Below, one piece after another: positions 53,546 through 62,945 of a DNA stretch of 64,000 nucleotides (position 1 is the first letter of the stretch; each line of letters opens with the position of its first letter). The DNA is from JAAURS01 sp044923475. Its GTDB lineage: Bacteria; Cyanobacteriota; Cyanobacteriia; Thermosynechococcales; Thermosynechococcaceae. The notes beneath the pieces are model-generated. The model did not search any database and was not told the origin of the DNA. It saw only the letters and a list, made by a program, of their open reading frames with translations. The position numbers and the translations under genes were made by a program. Where the stretch lies: NCBI RefSeq assembly GCF_044923475.1, contig NZ_CP137338.1:4526001-4590000 (forward strand), given 5' to 3'.

Positions 53546-53935
53546 TTAGGTATAGAAGGGGCTGGAAAAGTACAGAATGCAAGATATGCGCTGTGAAGGA
53601 GTGTTAGACCGCTGTGCTCGGCGAAACGGCTTTGCTGCATGAATAGGGGTTTGCGGACGGTAGATGAATGCTGTAGTAATCCAAAACTGGCAAAGACGAG
53701 TGCTGATATAGCCAAAGCTGTTCTTAGCGATCGTCAATATCAACGCAATCATATTTAATGGCACCATCAAGGTTGGAAAGCGGAAGAAGTTATTGCTCAT
53801 CCAATCGAGAAAAACTTCCGGTGCGGCTGACTGCCAAAACTTAACAACGAACAGTGCAATAAAGATAAAGGCACCAGAAAATAGGCTGAGTGCACTCACA
53901 GAGAGTAAATTTAGAATTCTTGCAAGATTAAACAT
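53546..53935 (-). CDS. DUF1772-like membrane protein, probably truncated
   Basis: ATG at 53935 starts MFNLARILNLLSVSALSLFS, the first of two clear transmembrane segments (about 8-32 and 50-70, LMVPLNMIALILTIA). The N-terminal 75 residues look like DUF1772/anthrone-oxygenase-like small membrane proteins. From about residue 76 the sequence becomes polar and repetitive (RRAQRSNTPSQR), and the third and fourth expected membrane segments are missing. A frameshift or replacement of the C-terminus is likely, so the gene may be non-functional. Confidence 0.4.
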   Translation of the reverse strand: MFNLARILNLLSVSALSLFSGAFIFIALFVVKFWQSAAPEVFLDWMSNNFFRFPTLMVPLNMIALILTIAKNSFGYISTRLCQFWITTAFIYRPQTPIHAAKPFRRAQRSNTPSQRISCILYFSSPFYT

Positions 53936-54315
53936 GGGGTACTCCTTAAAAGACGTTACGCTGCGGCTCGGATAGGGTAACGCGAATCGTGATGCTGCCA
54001 TCATTTAGATTTTGTTATAGATTGCAGTTTGTGAAGTCCATTAGCTGCTTTTACCTAAAGTTATTATGGGCGATCGCATCTACAATCCATACCACGGCGA
54101 TCGCTAGAAACTAGCTCAACACTTCCCGCAAAGCTTCCCCACGCACAACATAACGCAATCTTCTGGACGGCCTCTAAACCCTCGAACTAGAATAAAAATA
54201 TCGGATTTCGAGCACAGAGGTAAGAGTAGAATCTCAATTCTTAGAGAAGCGTTGTCGGTCAGTTTCTGCGCTCACCTCAGATTGGCTCTAGCTTTATATA
54301 TTAGGAGGCTTGACT
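53936..54315 (+). other. Spacer before fadE with a strong ribosome-binding site
   Basis: These 380 bp hold no recognised gene. AGGAGG at 54303-54308 is 7 nt upstream of ATG 54316 and decides the fadE start against the TTG at 54310. No promoter was identified with confidence. Confidence 0.55.
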
Positions 54316-56748
54316 ATGCTTTTCCTCCTCTCGGCGATCGCCCTCTTTGCCCTAGCATTTCTTACCTTGGGCTATATCGGCGTTCCCCTCTGGACTTGGA
54401 CGATCTACGCTGCAACAGTCCTTTGGATCGCACAGGCTCCAGTTTGGCTTTGGATAGGCTTTGGCATCGCTGCAATTATTCTAAATATCCCTAAACTGCG
54501 CCAAATTCTTCTCACCTCGCCAATGGTGAAAGCAGTCCGAGCCTTAAAGCTATTGCCCAATATTTCTGAGACGGAAAAAGCCGCGATCGAAGCCGGAACT
54601 GTATGGGTCGAGGGTGAATTCTTCTCCGGCAAACCCAACTTCCAACGCATCCTCAACGAACCCTACCCGCAAGTCACACCTGAAATTCAAGCCTTCCTAG
54701 ATGGCCCCGTCGAACAAGTCTGCCGCATGGCAACGGATTGGGATATTTACCAACACAAAGATCTCCCTCCCGACGTGTGGAAGTACCTCCATCAAGAACG
54801 CTTCTTTGGCATGATGATTCCCAAAGAATATGGTGGCTTAGGCTTTTCTAACTTGGCCTACAGCGCCGTCATGACCAAACTGGCCTCCCGCTCCTTCACC
54901 CATGTCGCCACCGTTGGCGTCACCAACTCCCTCGGCCCCGCCAAGCTACTCCTGCGCTACGGTACAACAGCACAAAAAGACTACTACCTCCCCCGCCTAG
55001 CCAGTGGCGAAGAAATTCCCTGCTTTGCCCTCACAGAACCCCACGCGGGGTCTGATGCGGCCAGTATTACCTCCCACGGTGTGGTATTTAGAGGTGAAGA
55101 TGGGGAACTTTACTTACGACTAAACTGGCAGAAACGATATATTACCTTGGGAGCGATCGCCACCCTCCTCGGTCTCGCCTTCCGCCTCCAAGATCCTGAA
55201 AACCTCTTAGGCAAAGGCGAAGACGTTGGTATTACCTGCGCGCTCATTGCCACCAGCACCCCCGGCGTAATCCAAACCCACAGACACGATCCGATGGGCG
55301 TCCCCTTCTACAACGCACCCCTAGAAGGCAAAGACGTTGTAATTCCCATCGATCGAATCATTGGTGGCGTGGCTCAAGCAGGTCAAGGCTGGAAGATGCT
55401 GATGCAATCGCTTGCCGCCGGACGGGGTATTAGCTTCCCTGCTACCTGTACGGGCGTAGCCAAACTCGTCTCCCGCGTGGCAGGTGCCCATGCAGTGGTT
55501 CGCAAACAGTTTGGCCTTTCGATTGGTCGCTTTGAAGGCGTGGAAGAACCCTTGGCCCGCATTGCTGGACTGACCTACCTCATTGATGCCGTGCGTCTCT
55601 ACACCTGCGGCGCAGTGGATCGAGGCGAACAGCCAGCGGTAGTCTCGGCGATCGCCAAGTACAGCACCACGGAACTTTCGCGCCAAATTATCAACGACGG
55701 CATGGATATCTTGGGCGGCTCCGGCATCTGTCGCGGCCCTCACAACCTACTGGCGAATATCTATACCGCTACTCCCATCTCCATTACCGTGGAAGGTGCA
55801 AACATCCTCACCCGCACCCTCATGATTTTCGGGCAGGGTGCTATTCGCAGCCATCCCTACATCTATGCTGAAATTGAAGCATTGCAGCAGTCGGATGTTG
55901 CCGCCTTCGATCGCGTCATTTGGCCCCATCTTGGATCGATGGTGCGCCACAAGGTTAGAACTATTGTGTTAAGCCTGACGCGAGGAGCCTTAACCCCCTC
56001 TCCCGTCCGAGGCCCCACCGCACGCTACTATCGCAAACTAGCCTGGGCCTCAGCCACCTTTGCCCTTTTCAGCGACTTTGCCATGCTGGTCTTTGGCGGC
56101 ACCCTCAAACGCCGAGAAACCCTCACTGGACGGTTTGCCGATGTGCTGACTTGGTTATATCTGGGCACCGCGACCCTACGACGCTTTGAAGCAGAGGGCA
56201 GTTTGTCCGAAGATCTCCCTCTCGTCGATTGGGCCATGCAATATACCTTTGCCCAAATCCAAGCAGCATTTGAAGGACTATTTGCAAACCTCAGTCCAAT
56301 TCTGCGTCCGTGGGCGATGCTCTGGCGACTCAACCCTATCGGCACCATGCCGTCTGATGCTTTGGGGGCTAAAGTCGCAGCCATTTTACAGACAGTCGGG
56401 ACACAGCGCGATCGCCTCACCTCAGGGATCTACCTGCCCACCCACCCCGATGAAGCCCTCGGTCGGCTGGAACGAGCGATGGCGTTGACCCTTCAGACTG
56501 AACCCTTTGCAAAAACCATCAAATCCGCCAGCCTTCGCGGTCAGATTCCTCAAGGGAAACCAGAACAATTGGTAGAAGCTGCGGTAGCCGCAGGGGTAAT
56601 GACGATAGAGCAAGGGGTTTTGATTAGGGAAGCAGCGATCGCCCGCAATGAAGCCATCCAAGTCGATGCATTTTCGATGGAAAATTATCGACAGGAATCA
56701 GCGATCGCAAGTCGATTGACAAATAGCTATGTCCCGATGCAACGTTAA
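54316..56748 (+). CDS. fadE: FadE-type acyl-CoA dehydrogenase
   Basis: This protein of about 810 residues matches the large FadE (YafH) group, not the short 380-residue acyl-CoA dehydrogenases. The N-terminus has two to three membrane segments (LFLLSAIALFALAFLTLGYI, LWTWTIYAATVLWIAQAPVW), then MVKAVRALKLLPNISETEKA and AIEAGTVWVEGEFFSGKPNF typical of FadE. FAD and substrate motifs include CFALTEPHAGSDAASI and MDILGGSGICRGPHN. FadE performs the first beta-oxidation step, reducing FAD while forming trans-2-enoyl-CoA. Cyanobacteria generally lack a full beta-oxidation pathway, so the gene is unexpected and may be acquired. No other fad gene is in the window. Confidence 0.9.
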   Translation: MLFLLSAIALFALAFLTLGYIGVPLWTWTIYAATVLWIAQAPVWLWIGFGIAAIILNIPKLRQILLTSPMVKAVRALKLLPNISETEKAAIEAGTVWVEGEFFSGKPNFQRILNEPYPQVTPEIQAFLDGPVEQVCRMATDWDIYQHKDLPPDVWKYLHQERFFGMMIPKEYGGLGFSNLAYSAVMTKLASRSFTHVATVGVTNSLGPAKLLLRYGTTAQKDYYLPRLASGEEIPCFALTEPHAGSDAASITSHGVVFRGEDGELYLRLNWQKRYITLGAIATLLGLAFRLQDPENLLGKGEDVGITCALIATSTPGVIQTHRHDPMGVPFYNAPLEGKDVVIPIDRIIGGVAQAGQGWKMLMQSLAAGRGISFPATCTGVAKLVSRVAGAHAVVRKQFGLSIGRFEGVEEPLARIAGLTYLIDAVRLYTCGAVDRGEQPAVVSAIAKYSTTELSRQIINDGMDILGGSGICRGPHNLLANIYTATPISITVEGANILTRTLMIFGQGAIRSHPYIYAEIEALQQSDVAAFDRVIWPHLGSMVRHKVRTIVLSLTRGALTPSPVRGPTARYYRKLAWASATFALFSDFAMLVFGGTLKRRETLTGRFADVLTWLYLGTATLRRFEAEGSLSEDLPLVDWAMQYTFAQIQAAFEGLFANLSPILRPWAMLWRLNPIGTMPSDALGAKVAAILQTVGTQRDRLTSGIYLPTHPDEALGRLERAMALTLQTEPFAKTIKSASLRGQIPQGKPEQLVEAAVAAGVMTIEQGVLIREAAIARNEAIQVDAFSMENYRQESAIASRLTNSYVPMQR

Positions 56749-56775
56749 ATCAAAGGATATCCGGTACATTTTTTA

Positions 56776-56797
56776 GGGGCGCAGGGCTTTGCGCCCC
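56776..56797. terminator. GGGGCGC..GCGCCCC hairpin between convergent fadE and nrtD (dispersed palindrome copy 2)
   Basis: GGGGCGCA and TTGCGCCCC can form a strong stem. It lies 28 bp after the fadE stop and 48 bp from the nrtD stop, so it may serve as a terminator in either direction; TTTTTTAG precedes it on the plus strand, giving a T-rich 3' tract for the plus-strand side only in reverse. It is a copy of the repeat at 5700-5721 and 57739-57766. Confidence 0.5.
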
Positions 56798-56844
56798 TTC
56801 CGATATGCGGCATTGTATTCAAATTCTCCGCACCAGAATCGTTC

Positions 56845-57693
56845 CTAATCCACGTCGTGGGCAAATCGATTGTAGAGAAAGTCGAGGGCGTAGTTCCGCA
56901 GTTTGTAGTACTCCGGTAACTCCATAATCCGACTCCGATCGCGGGGACGCGGGAAGGGAATCGTCATAATTTCGCCAATTTTAGCAGCGGGGCCGTTGGT
57001 CATCATCACCAGTCGATCGGCCAAGAATAGGGCTTCGTCAATATCGTGGGTAATCATCAAAACCGTGCAGCGATTGTTGTTCCAGATCTTCAGTAACTCT
57101 TCCTGAAGTTCTTCCTTTGTAATCGCATCCAACGCCCCAAAGGGTTCGTCCAGTACCAACACCGCCGGACGAATCGAGAGGGCACGGGCGATCGCCACCC
57201 GTTGCTTCATCCCGCCGGAAATTTCCGGCGGCTTTTTGTCGGCGGCTTCCGTCAACCCCACCATCGCCAGGTGCTCGTGAACCACCCGATTTTTTTCAGC
57301 GCGGGTCTTTTGCGGGAAGACAGCATTCACCGCCAAAAACACATTGTCGAACACCGACAGCCAAGGCAACAGGGCATAGCCCTGGAATACCACCATGCGA
57401 TCGGGGCCGGGTTTGACGATGGGTTGCCCTTGGAGGCGCACTTGACCCGCCGTCGGTTTGGCAAAACCGCTCACCATATTGAGGAGCGTACTTTTACCGC
57501 AACCGGAGTGACCGATCAGGCAAATAAATTCGCCTTGCTGAACCGTGAGATTGACGCCTTCAAGAACGGTGTAGCGATCGCCTTTGGGTAAAGGATAGAC
57601 CTTACCCACATCGTCAATAGTCAAAAAGTCATCCTGCCGAGGGGCAGTTGCAGCGTTGGAAAGGGAGCTTTTACTGGTCACGGTAGTTTGCAT
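56845..57693 (-). CDS. nrtD: Nitrate ABC transporter ATPase NrtD
   Basis: This 282-residue ATPase has Walker A IGHSGCGKST (60-69), signature EISGGMKQRVAIARAL, Walker B LVLDEPFGALDA and the H-loop MITHDIDEAL. It shares about the same core as the N-terminal half of NrtC. NrtD and NrtC form the ATPase dimer of the NrtABCD importer. It is the last gene of the operon (order A-B-C-D), 85 bp after nrtC, with a 28-bp palindrome in between. No narB or nirA follows; the next gene is a convergent fadE. Confidence 0.94.
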   Translation of the reverse strand: MQTTVTSKSSLSNAATAPRQDDFLTIDDVGKVYPLPKGDRYTVLEGVNLTVQQGEFICLIGHSGCGKSTLLNMVSGFAKPTAGQVRLQGQPIVKPGPDRMVVFQGYALLPWLSVFDNVFLAVNAVFPQKTRAEKNRVVHEHLAMVGLTEAADKKPPEISGGMKQRVAIARALSIRPAVLVLDEPFGALDAITKEELQEELLKIWNNNRCTVLMITHDIDEALFLADRLVMMTNGPAAKIGEIMTIPFPRPRDRSRIMELPEYYKLRNYALDFLYNRFAHDVD

Positions 57694-57738
57694 AATTTAG
57701 GGGGTAAGAAAGGGGAATTGGACAAAACCCGTCATTCT

Positions 57739-57766
57739 GTAGGGGCGCAAGGCCTTGCGCCCCTAC
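57739..57766. repeat. 28-bp perfect palindrome between nrtC and nrtD (dispersed palindrome copy 3)
   Basis: The left half GTAGGGGCGCAAGG is followed by its exact reverse complement. The same sequence family occurs at 5700-5721 and 56776-56797, sharing TTCTGTAGGGGCGC with the first. Inside the nrt operon it could pause or partly end transcription before nrtD, or protect the upstream mRNA from 3' decay. Confidence 0.8.
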
Positions 57767-57778
57767 TAGGGCATTTTT

Positions 57779-59782
57779 CTACGCAGCACGGGCTACAGGC
57801 ATTCCCAACGGGACTTCTGCCATGTAGATGTCGTGCTTGATTTTCAAGCTATTCAGATAGGCGATCGGGTCGTCGGCGGTAAACGTCGCGCCATCAAAGA
57901 GCTGGATGGGGCCTCGGCTGTAGGAGACATCCTCTAGCCCCAGTTCGCGCGAGGCAATACTAAAGGCGCTGACCTTGCAGATCCGCTCCAGAATTTCTAC
58001 CCAATTGCGCGGGAACGGGACATCGCCCCACCGTGCGAGCTGGGTCATAATCCAGAGATTTTCGGTACGGCTGGGACGGTTGATGCCTTTGCCGAAAAAC
58101 TGATGGTGCGCGTACTCGTGAGGAGATTTCCGAATACTGCACACGCGATGGTTGGCATCCCCCAGGTAGATGTAGTTTGGATCCATACTCAAATACTCCG
58201 CCCGCGACAGAATCTCTTGCACTTCGGCGTGGTTGGCGGGATTAGCGCAGTATTGGCAGGCTTCTAGCAAGGCTTTGATCAATGCCACATGGGTATTGGG
58301 GTAGGCCAAGGCCCAATCCTCGCGCACGCCCAGCACTTTGCCGGGATGCCCATCCCAAATTTCGAGGTCGGTGGCGATCGTATAGCCGAGGTTGTCGATT
58401 GAGGCCCGGACATTCCAGGGTTCGCCAATGCAGTAGCCGTCAATGTTGCCCGCCTCCAATTGAGCGATCATCTGAGCGGGCGGAATGGTTGAAATCGAGA
58501 CATCGTGGGTCGGATCGACACCCCCCGCCGCCAACCAGTAGCGCAACAGCAGATTGTGCATGGAGGCTGGATGCACCACGCCAAAAGTATGCCGCTTGTT
58601 TCGGGTTTCGAGCAGCATGGTTTTAAGGTCGTCGAGCACCCACAATCCTCGATCGGCAAACTTTTTATCCAGGGTAATGGCGTTGCCGTTCCGGGTCAGG
58701 GTGAGGGCGCTGACGACGGGGACGGGTTTGCCGTTCATGCCGCCAACAGTCATCCAGACGGGCATCCCCGAAGGCATTTCGGCAGCATCTAGATAGCCGC
58801 CCGCAATACCGTCCTGGATGCCACGCCAGCTCGATTCGCGCACGAGGTTGACTTCATCGAGACCGTGGTGTGTAAAGAATCCCTTCTCCTTGGCGATCGC
58901 CAAGGGCGCGCAGGCCGTCAGCGGCACAAAGCCAATGTCTAGATTCACCTTTTCGAGGCCGTGACGGGCGATTGTGGTTTGCTTGCGGGCGCGAATTTTT
59001 TTGATTTGTTTTTGCTGGTTCAGGAAATAAATGATTTCGCTGCGGTAGCTGTAGTAGTTGGGATGGTTGACCACTTCCATCCGCTTGCGAGGGCGAGGAA
59101 TGTCCACCTCCAAAATTTGCCCAATATTAGAAGACGGCCCATTGGTCAGCATCACCACCCGATCGGACAGCAGAATGGCTTCATCCACATCGTGGGTGAC
59201 CATAATGGCGGTGACGTGGTTTTCTTCGCAAATGGCCATGAGCTGTTCTTGCAAATTTCCTCGCGTCAGGGCATCCAACGCCCCAAAGGGTTCGTCCAGC
59301 AGCAGCAGTTTGGGGCGGATGGCTAAGGCACGGGCGATCGCCACCCGTTGTTTCATCCCGCCCGAAAGCTGGTCCGGCGGCTTGTTGGCCGCAGCCCGCA
59401 GCCCCACCATATCGATGTGGTGTTCTACAATGCCGCGACGTTCCCCCGCCGGAAGGTGGCTCAACACATTCTTGACCGCCAGTTCGATATTTTGGCGCAC
59501 CGTCATCCAGGGCAGCAACGAATAGTTTTGGAACACCACCATGCGCTCCGGGCCGGGTCGCAAAATTTGCTCGCCTTGGAGCATCACCAACCCTTCCGTG
59601 GGCAGATCTAGCCCCGCCACCATATTGAGCAACGTGGATTTGCCGCAGCCGGAGTGGCCGATTAGGGAAATAAATTCTCCCTGTTTGATGTCGAGGTCGA
59701 TATCTTTGAGGGCAACGTACTTCGTGCCGTTGCGGAGGGTGAAGGTTTTTTCAAGATTATCAACAGTTACAAAGGCAGTCAT
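57779..59782 (-). CDS. nrtC: Nitrate ABC transporter NrtC: ATPase fused to a substrate-binding-like domain
   Basis: This 667-residue protein has an N-terminal ATPase (about residues 1-255) with Walker A IGHSGCGKST (41-50), QLSGGMKQRVAIARAL and LLLDEPFGALDALT. A linker rich in K and R (about 258-270) leads to a C-terminal domain (about 275-660) that resembles NrtA, with FVPLTACAPLAIAKEKGFF and DGYCIGEPWNVRA. In NrtC this domain is regulatory: it mediates ammonium-promoted inhibition of uptake in other cyanobacteria. This fusion distinguishes nitrate from sulfonate or taurine importers. It is intact. Confidence 0.95.
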   Translation of the reverse strand: MTAFVTVDNLEKTFTLRNGTKYVALKDIDLDIKQGEFISLIGHSGCGKSTLLNMVAGLDLPTEGLVMLQGEQILRPGPERMVVFQNYSLLPWMTVRQNIELAVKNVLSHLPAGERRGIVEHHIDMVGLRAAANKPPDQLSGGMKQRVAIARALAIRPKLLLLDEPFGALDALTRGNLQEQLMAICEENHVTAIMVTHDVDEAILLSDRVVMLTNGPSSNIGQILEVDIPRPRKRMEVVNHPNYYSYRSEIIYFLNQQKQIKKIRARKQTTIARHGLEKVNLDIGFVPLTACAPLAIAKEKGFFTHHGLDEVNLVRESSWRGIQDGIAGGYLDAAEMPSGMPVWMTVGGMNGKPVPVVSALTLTRNGNAITLDKKFADRGLWVLDDLKTMLLETRNKRHTFGVVHPASMHNLLLRYWLAAGGVDPTHDVSISTIPPAQMIAQLEAGNIDGYCIGEPWNVRASIDNLGYTIATDLEIWDGHPGKVLGVREDWALAYPNTHVALIKALLEACQYCANPANHAEVQEILSRAEYLSMDPNYIYLGDANHRVCSIRKSPHEYAHHQFFGKGINRPSRTENLWIMTQLARWGDVPFPRNWVEILERICKVSAFSIASRELGLEDVSYSRGPIQLFDGATFTADDPIAYLNSLKIKHDIYMAEVPLGMPVARAA

Positions 59783-60021
59783 GGCTTATCTCTTGAATGA
59801 AGAACGATAGAGCAAAACGGGTGAAGGCATAGCGCAGACCAAGACAGAAAAGCTGCACTTTGGGGCGATCGCTGGAATACTTAAGGAAGATGGAGAATGG
59901 ACGCCGACAGAAGGAGAACAGAAGAGTCCTGAGCAGCCCCACTCTCCATCGATCGCCGCGCGGCAAAGCCATACCGCGCAGCAGACTTAGAGGCTCAAAC
60001 GGGCCTAGCTGTGGCGTTCGG

Positions 60022-60864
60022 CTAGTTCCTCTGGCTTTGAGGAAGCAAGCGATTTTGAATCACACCCATGAGCCAATCCAGAAACCAGCCCACTAACCCG
60101 ATATAGAACAAGGCCAAAATAATTTCGCTCACCTGTCCGTTCTGATAGGCATTCCAGATAAAGAAGCCAATGCCAACCACGCCAGACATCACGATTTCTG
60201 CGGCAATAATGGCCAACCATGCCAACCCGATCGCAATTCTCAACCCCGTAAAAATATAGGGCAGTGCTGCCGGAAATAGGATTTTAAAGAAATACTCAGA
60301 GCGCGGCAATTGCAAAACTTGAGCCACGTTGTTGTAGTCCTGGGGGATCTGCTTCACCCCAACGGCAGTATTAATCAAAATCGGCCAAACGGCGGTAATA
60401 AAAATCACGAAGAGCGCAGCGGGTTGGTTCTGCTGGAGGGCAGCCAAGGCGATCGGCACCCAAGCCAAGGGCGGAACCGTGCGCAGCACCTGAAAGATCG
60501 GATTCAGCCCTTTAGAGATGCGCGCGTTCAACCCAACCACAATCCCTAAGGTAATTCCAACGACTGCTGCTAGGGTATACCCTATAGCAACCCGTTGCAG
60601 GCTCGCAAAGACTTGCAAAAATAGACCTTTATCCGTACCGCCGCGATCGTAGAACGGGTACAGAATGAGCTTCCAAGTTTCTTGCACGACTTTCAGAGGG
60701 CTGGGTAGCGTCGCACCGGGCAAGGAAGTCCAGAGTTGCCAGATCGCTAATAAAATGAGTGCGGTGACTAAAGGCGTTAGGATATCGTCAAATTTTTCAA
60801 TCCACTTATTATTTTGGAGGAACGTATTGAAGGCATTGTTAGAACGGCGGCGAGCTATAGTCAT
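60022..60864 (-). CDS. nrtB: Nitrate ABC transporter permease NrtB
   Basis: This 280-residue permease has about six transmembrane helices, for example LTPLVTALILLAIWQLW near residue 35 and the stretch LRIAIGLAWLAIIAAEIV toward the C-terminus. The EAA-type loop is in SEYFFKILFPAALPYIFTG, which contacts the ATPases. It is the membrane channel of NrtABCD. A 239-bp spacer separates it from nrtC, longer than usual; no other gene fits there. It follows nrtA by 84 bp. Confidence 0.93.
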   Translation of the reverse strand: MTIARRRSNNAFNTFLQNNKWIEKFDDILTPLVTALILLAIWQLWTSLPGATLPSPLKVVQETWKLILYPFYDRGGTDKGLFLQVFASLQRVAIGYTLAAVVGITLGIVVGLNARISKGLNPIFQVLRTVPPLAWVPIALAALQQNQPAALFVIFITAVWPILINTAVGVKQIPQDYNNVAQVLQLPRSEYFFKILFPAALPYIFTGLRIAIGLAWLAIIAAEIVMSGVVGIGFFIWNAYQNGQVSEIILALFYIGLVGWFLDWLMGVIQNRLLPQSQRN

Positions 60865-60948
60865 GGTCTTGTTCTCCTAGTTGTTAAATCGCAAAGTAGG
60901 CTTTTGATGGCGGAGGTGCGCGGGTGGCACCTACCGATTCAATCCAAA

Positions 60949-62313
60949 TCAAACGCGCTTGATCTTCAAACTGTTCAAATAGGCTTCTGGCTTTTCGGGG
61001 TCGAATTTCACCCCATCGAAGAATTCCTCAACCCCCCGCGAAGTACTGGTGGGAATGTCAGCCGCCGCAATTCCCAGATCCTGAGCCGCTGCTTTCCAGA
61101 GATCTTCCCGATTCACGCTGTCGATCAGCGCTTTGGCTTTACTCAAATACTCCTTGGGCAAGAACTTCCAGCGAACGCTCTCGGTAATAAACCAAAGGTC
61201 GTGGCTTTTGTAGGGATAGGATACGCTCCCCTTGCTATCCTTCCAGTACATGACCGCCATCGATTTATCGTCGATCTTGCGACCTTCGCCCAGGTCGTAT
61301 TTGCCCATCAGCGGTTCCATTAAGACGGTTTCTGGAACGCCAAAATACTGACGCTGAGAGAGGATTTTGGCCAGCTCAGTGCGATTGTCGAAGTTATCGC
61401 ACCATTGCTGGGCTTCCATAACAGCTTTCAACAATGCCTTGGTGGCCTTCGGATGTTTATCGACCCAATCTTTACGCACGGCAAAATATTCTTCAGGATG
61501 GGCCTTCCAGATTTCGGCGGTCAAGGCAGAGATAAACCCAATTTTGTCGGCCACGATGCGGTAGGGCCAAGGATCGCCCGTACTAAAGGCGTCCATTGCG
61601 CCGCGCTTCATGTCCGCAACGGTCTGGGACGCAGGAATCGTTAATAGTTCTACTTGCTGCTCTGGATCGATACCTCCCGCTGCCAGCCAGTAGCGAATCC
61701 AAAACTCTTGATTGGCCTTCGGGAAGGTATAGGCTGCCTTAAACCGAGTCCCTCCGGCCATAATTTGGTCGAAGTAGGCTTTCTTGCCATCCAACTTCAG
61801 TCCCAATCCCTTCCCCTGATGCTTTCCGGCGATCGCAATCCCATTGCCTTGGGTATTGAGCTGAGCCAATACGTACATGGGAATGGCCTTGCCATCCGTA
61901 ATCAGCCCCTCGGTAATGAGATAGGGCATCGGCATTTGCCACTGACCGCCATCGATACCGCCGCCTTGGGAACCAATTTTGACATTATCGCGGGCCGCCC
62001 CCCAGTTGGCTTGTTTATCGACCTGTACCTCCGGCATGCCGTACTTCGCAAAAAAGCCCTTTTCCTTGGCAATGATGAGCGGAGCTGCTTCCACAATAGG
62101 GATGTAGCCCAACTTCGCCGTTTGCACCTCCGGCTCCTGACCCGCTTTTACACCTGTACCGGGGTTTGCAGTAGGAGACGAAGCGGCTGTACCGCCTGGC
62201 GTATCCTCAGGCGGAGCGCCCAAGCAGCCTTTCAAGAAAATCGATGCAGCGGCAGACGCCCCTGTTGTAGCTAAAAACTTACGTCTTGAAATCTGCCGCA
62301 AATGATGGTCCAT
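60949..62313 (-). CDS. nrtA: Nitrate-binding lipoprotein NrtA
   Basis: This 454-residue protein begins with a twin-arginine signal and lipobox combination: SRRKFLATTGASAAASIFLK before lipid-attached C30 (LKGC). A G/T/P-rich tether follows, then the binding domain with LGYIPIVEAAPLIIAKEKGF, GGIDGGQWQMPMPYLITEG and AFSTGDPWPYRIVADKIGF. NrtA captures nitrate and nitrite in the periplasm and delivers them to NrtB. It is the first gene of the operon: AAGGAG at 62322-62327 is 8 nt from the ATG. Transcription of nrt operons normally requires NtcA, whose co-activator PipX is also encoded in this window. Confidence 0.95.
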   Translation of the reverse strand: MDHHLRQISRRKFLATTGASAAASIFLKGCLGAPPEDTPGGTAASSPTANPGTGVKAGQEPEVQTAKLGYIPIVEAAPLIIAKEKGFFAKYGMPEVQVDKQANWGAARDNVKIGSQGGGIDGGQWQMPMPYLITEGLITDGKAIPMYVLAQLNTQGNGIAIAGKHQGKGLGLKLDGKKAYFDQIMAGGTRFKAAYTFPKANQEFWIRYWLAAGGIDPEQQVELLTIPASQTVADMKRGAMDAFSTGDPWPYRIVADKIGFISALTAEIWKAHPEEYFAVRKDWVDKHPKATKALLKAVMEAQQWCDNFDNRTELAKILSQRQYFGVPETVLMEPLMGKYDLGEGRKIDDKSMAVMYWKDSKGSVSYPYKSHDLWFITESVRWKFLPKEYLSKAKALIDSVNREDLWKAAAQDLGIAAADIPTSTSRGVEEFFDGVKFDPEKPEAYLNSLKIKRV

Positions 62314-62771
62314 AGATTGTTCTCCTTGTTTTGATAAAAAAATCTATCCCGCCGACTAAAATCGGGGGTTAAATGGCTATCCGACACCGCTCGATCTTTG
62401 CCTCAAAAATGAGCAAAGACCGAACCAGAACGAGCTAAGCGATTTAAATTCTTTTCGGCTTATCGCCTAGACATTTCACCTCAAGGGAAAGAAAGCTAGA
62501 TCGAAATTTGCTGGATATGAACTGTCAAGAATCACTGAAATGAATTGCTGACATAGATGCTTTGAATGCAGTTTCAACAACTCAAAGACTATAGTGATTG
62601 ACTATGAAGATACTCGTTTACATAGAAGATGTCTAGATAGATCTCTGACAAAATCTCAAGATTTTATTGATAATTCTGATAGAAAATTTCTTTTTTCCTA
62701 GCCTAGTAAAGATTTTGGCCAATATCCGGGCATCAATTGCTTCGCAGATTAATGCATGATCTAACTATAAG

Positions 62772-62790
62772 TGATAGATAAAATCTATCA
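62772..62790. promoter_or_regulatory. 19-bp palindrome in the nrtA upstream region
   Basis: TGATAGAT and ATCTATCA flank AAA, a perfect 8-bp dyad. It does not match the NtcA consensus. It could be an operator for another regulator, but no partner is known and the surrounding DNA is AT-rich. Confidence 0.4.
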
Positions 62791-62945
62791 ATTGTCTAGA
62801 CTGTGTAAAGTTTTGAAAATGGCTTCTAGGCCCTATAAAAACATGAATGAATTGGAGTAAAGTAATCGCCTTAAAATAAGGGAGCTTTAGGATCGGCTCT
62901 AACAATGAAAAAAATAACTACCTCAAAGCCTTATGGTTTTCTGGC

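Noticed and set aside
53257..53715. 152-codon frame antisense to the dprA end
   Set aside because: Considered as the frameshifted tail of the DUF1772-like protein, but the translation is not membrane-like beyond a few residues.
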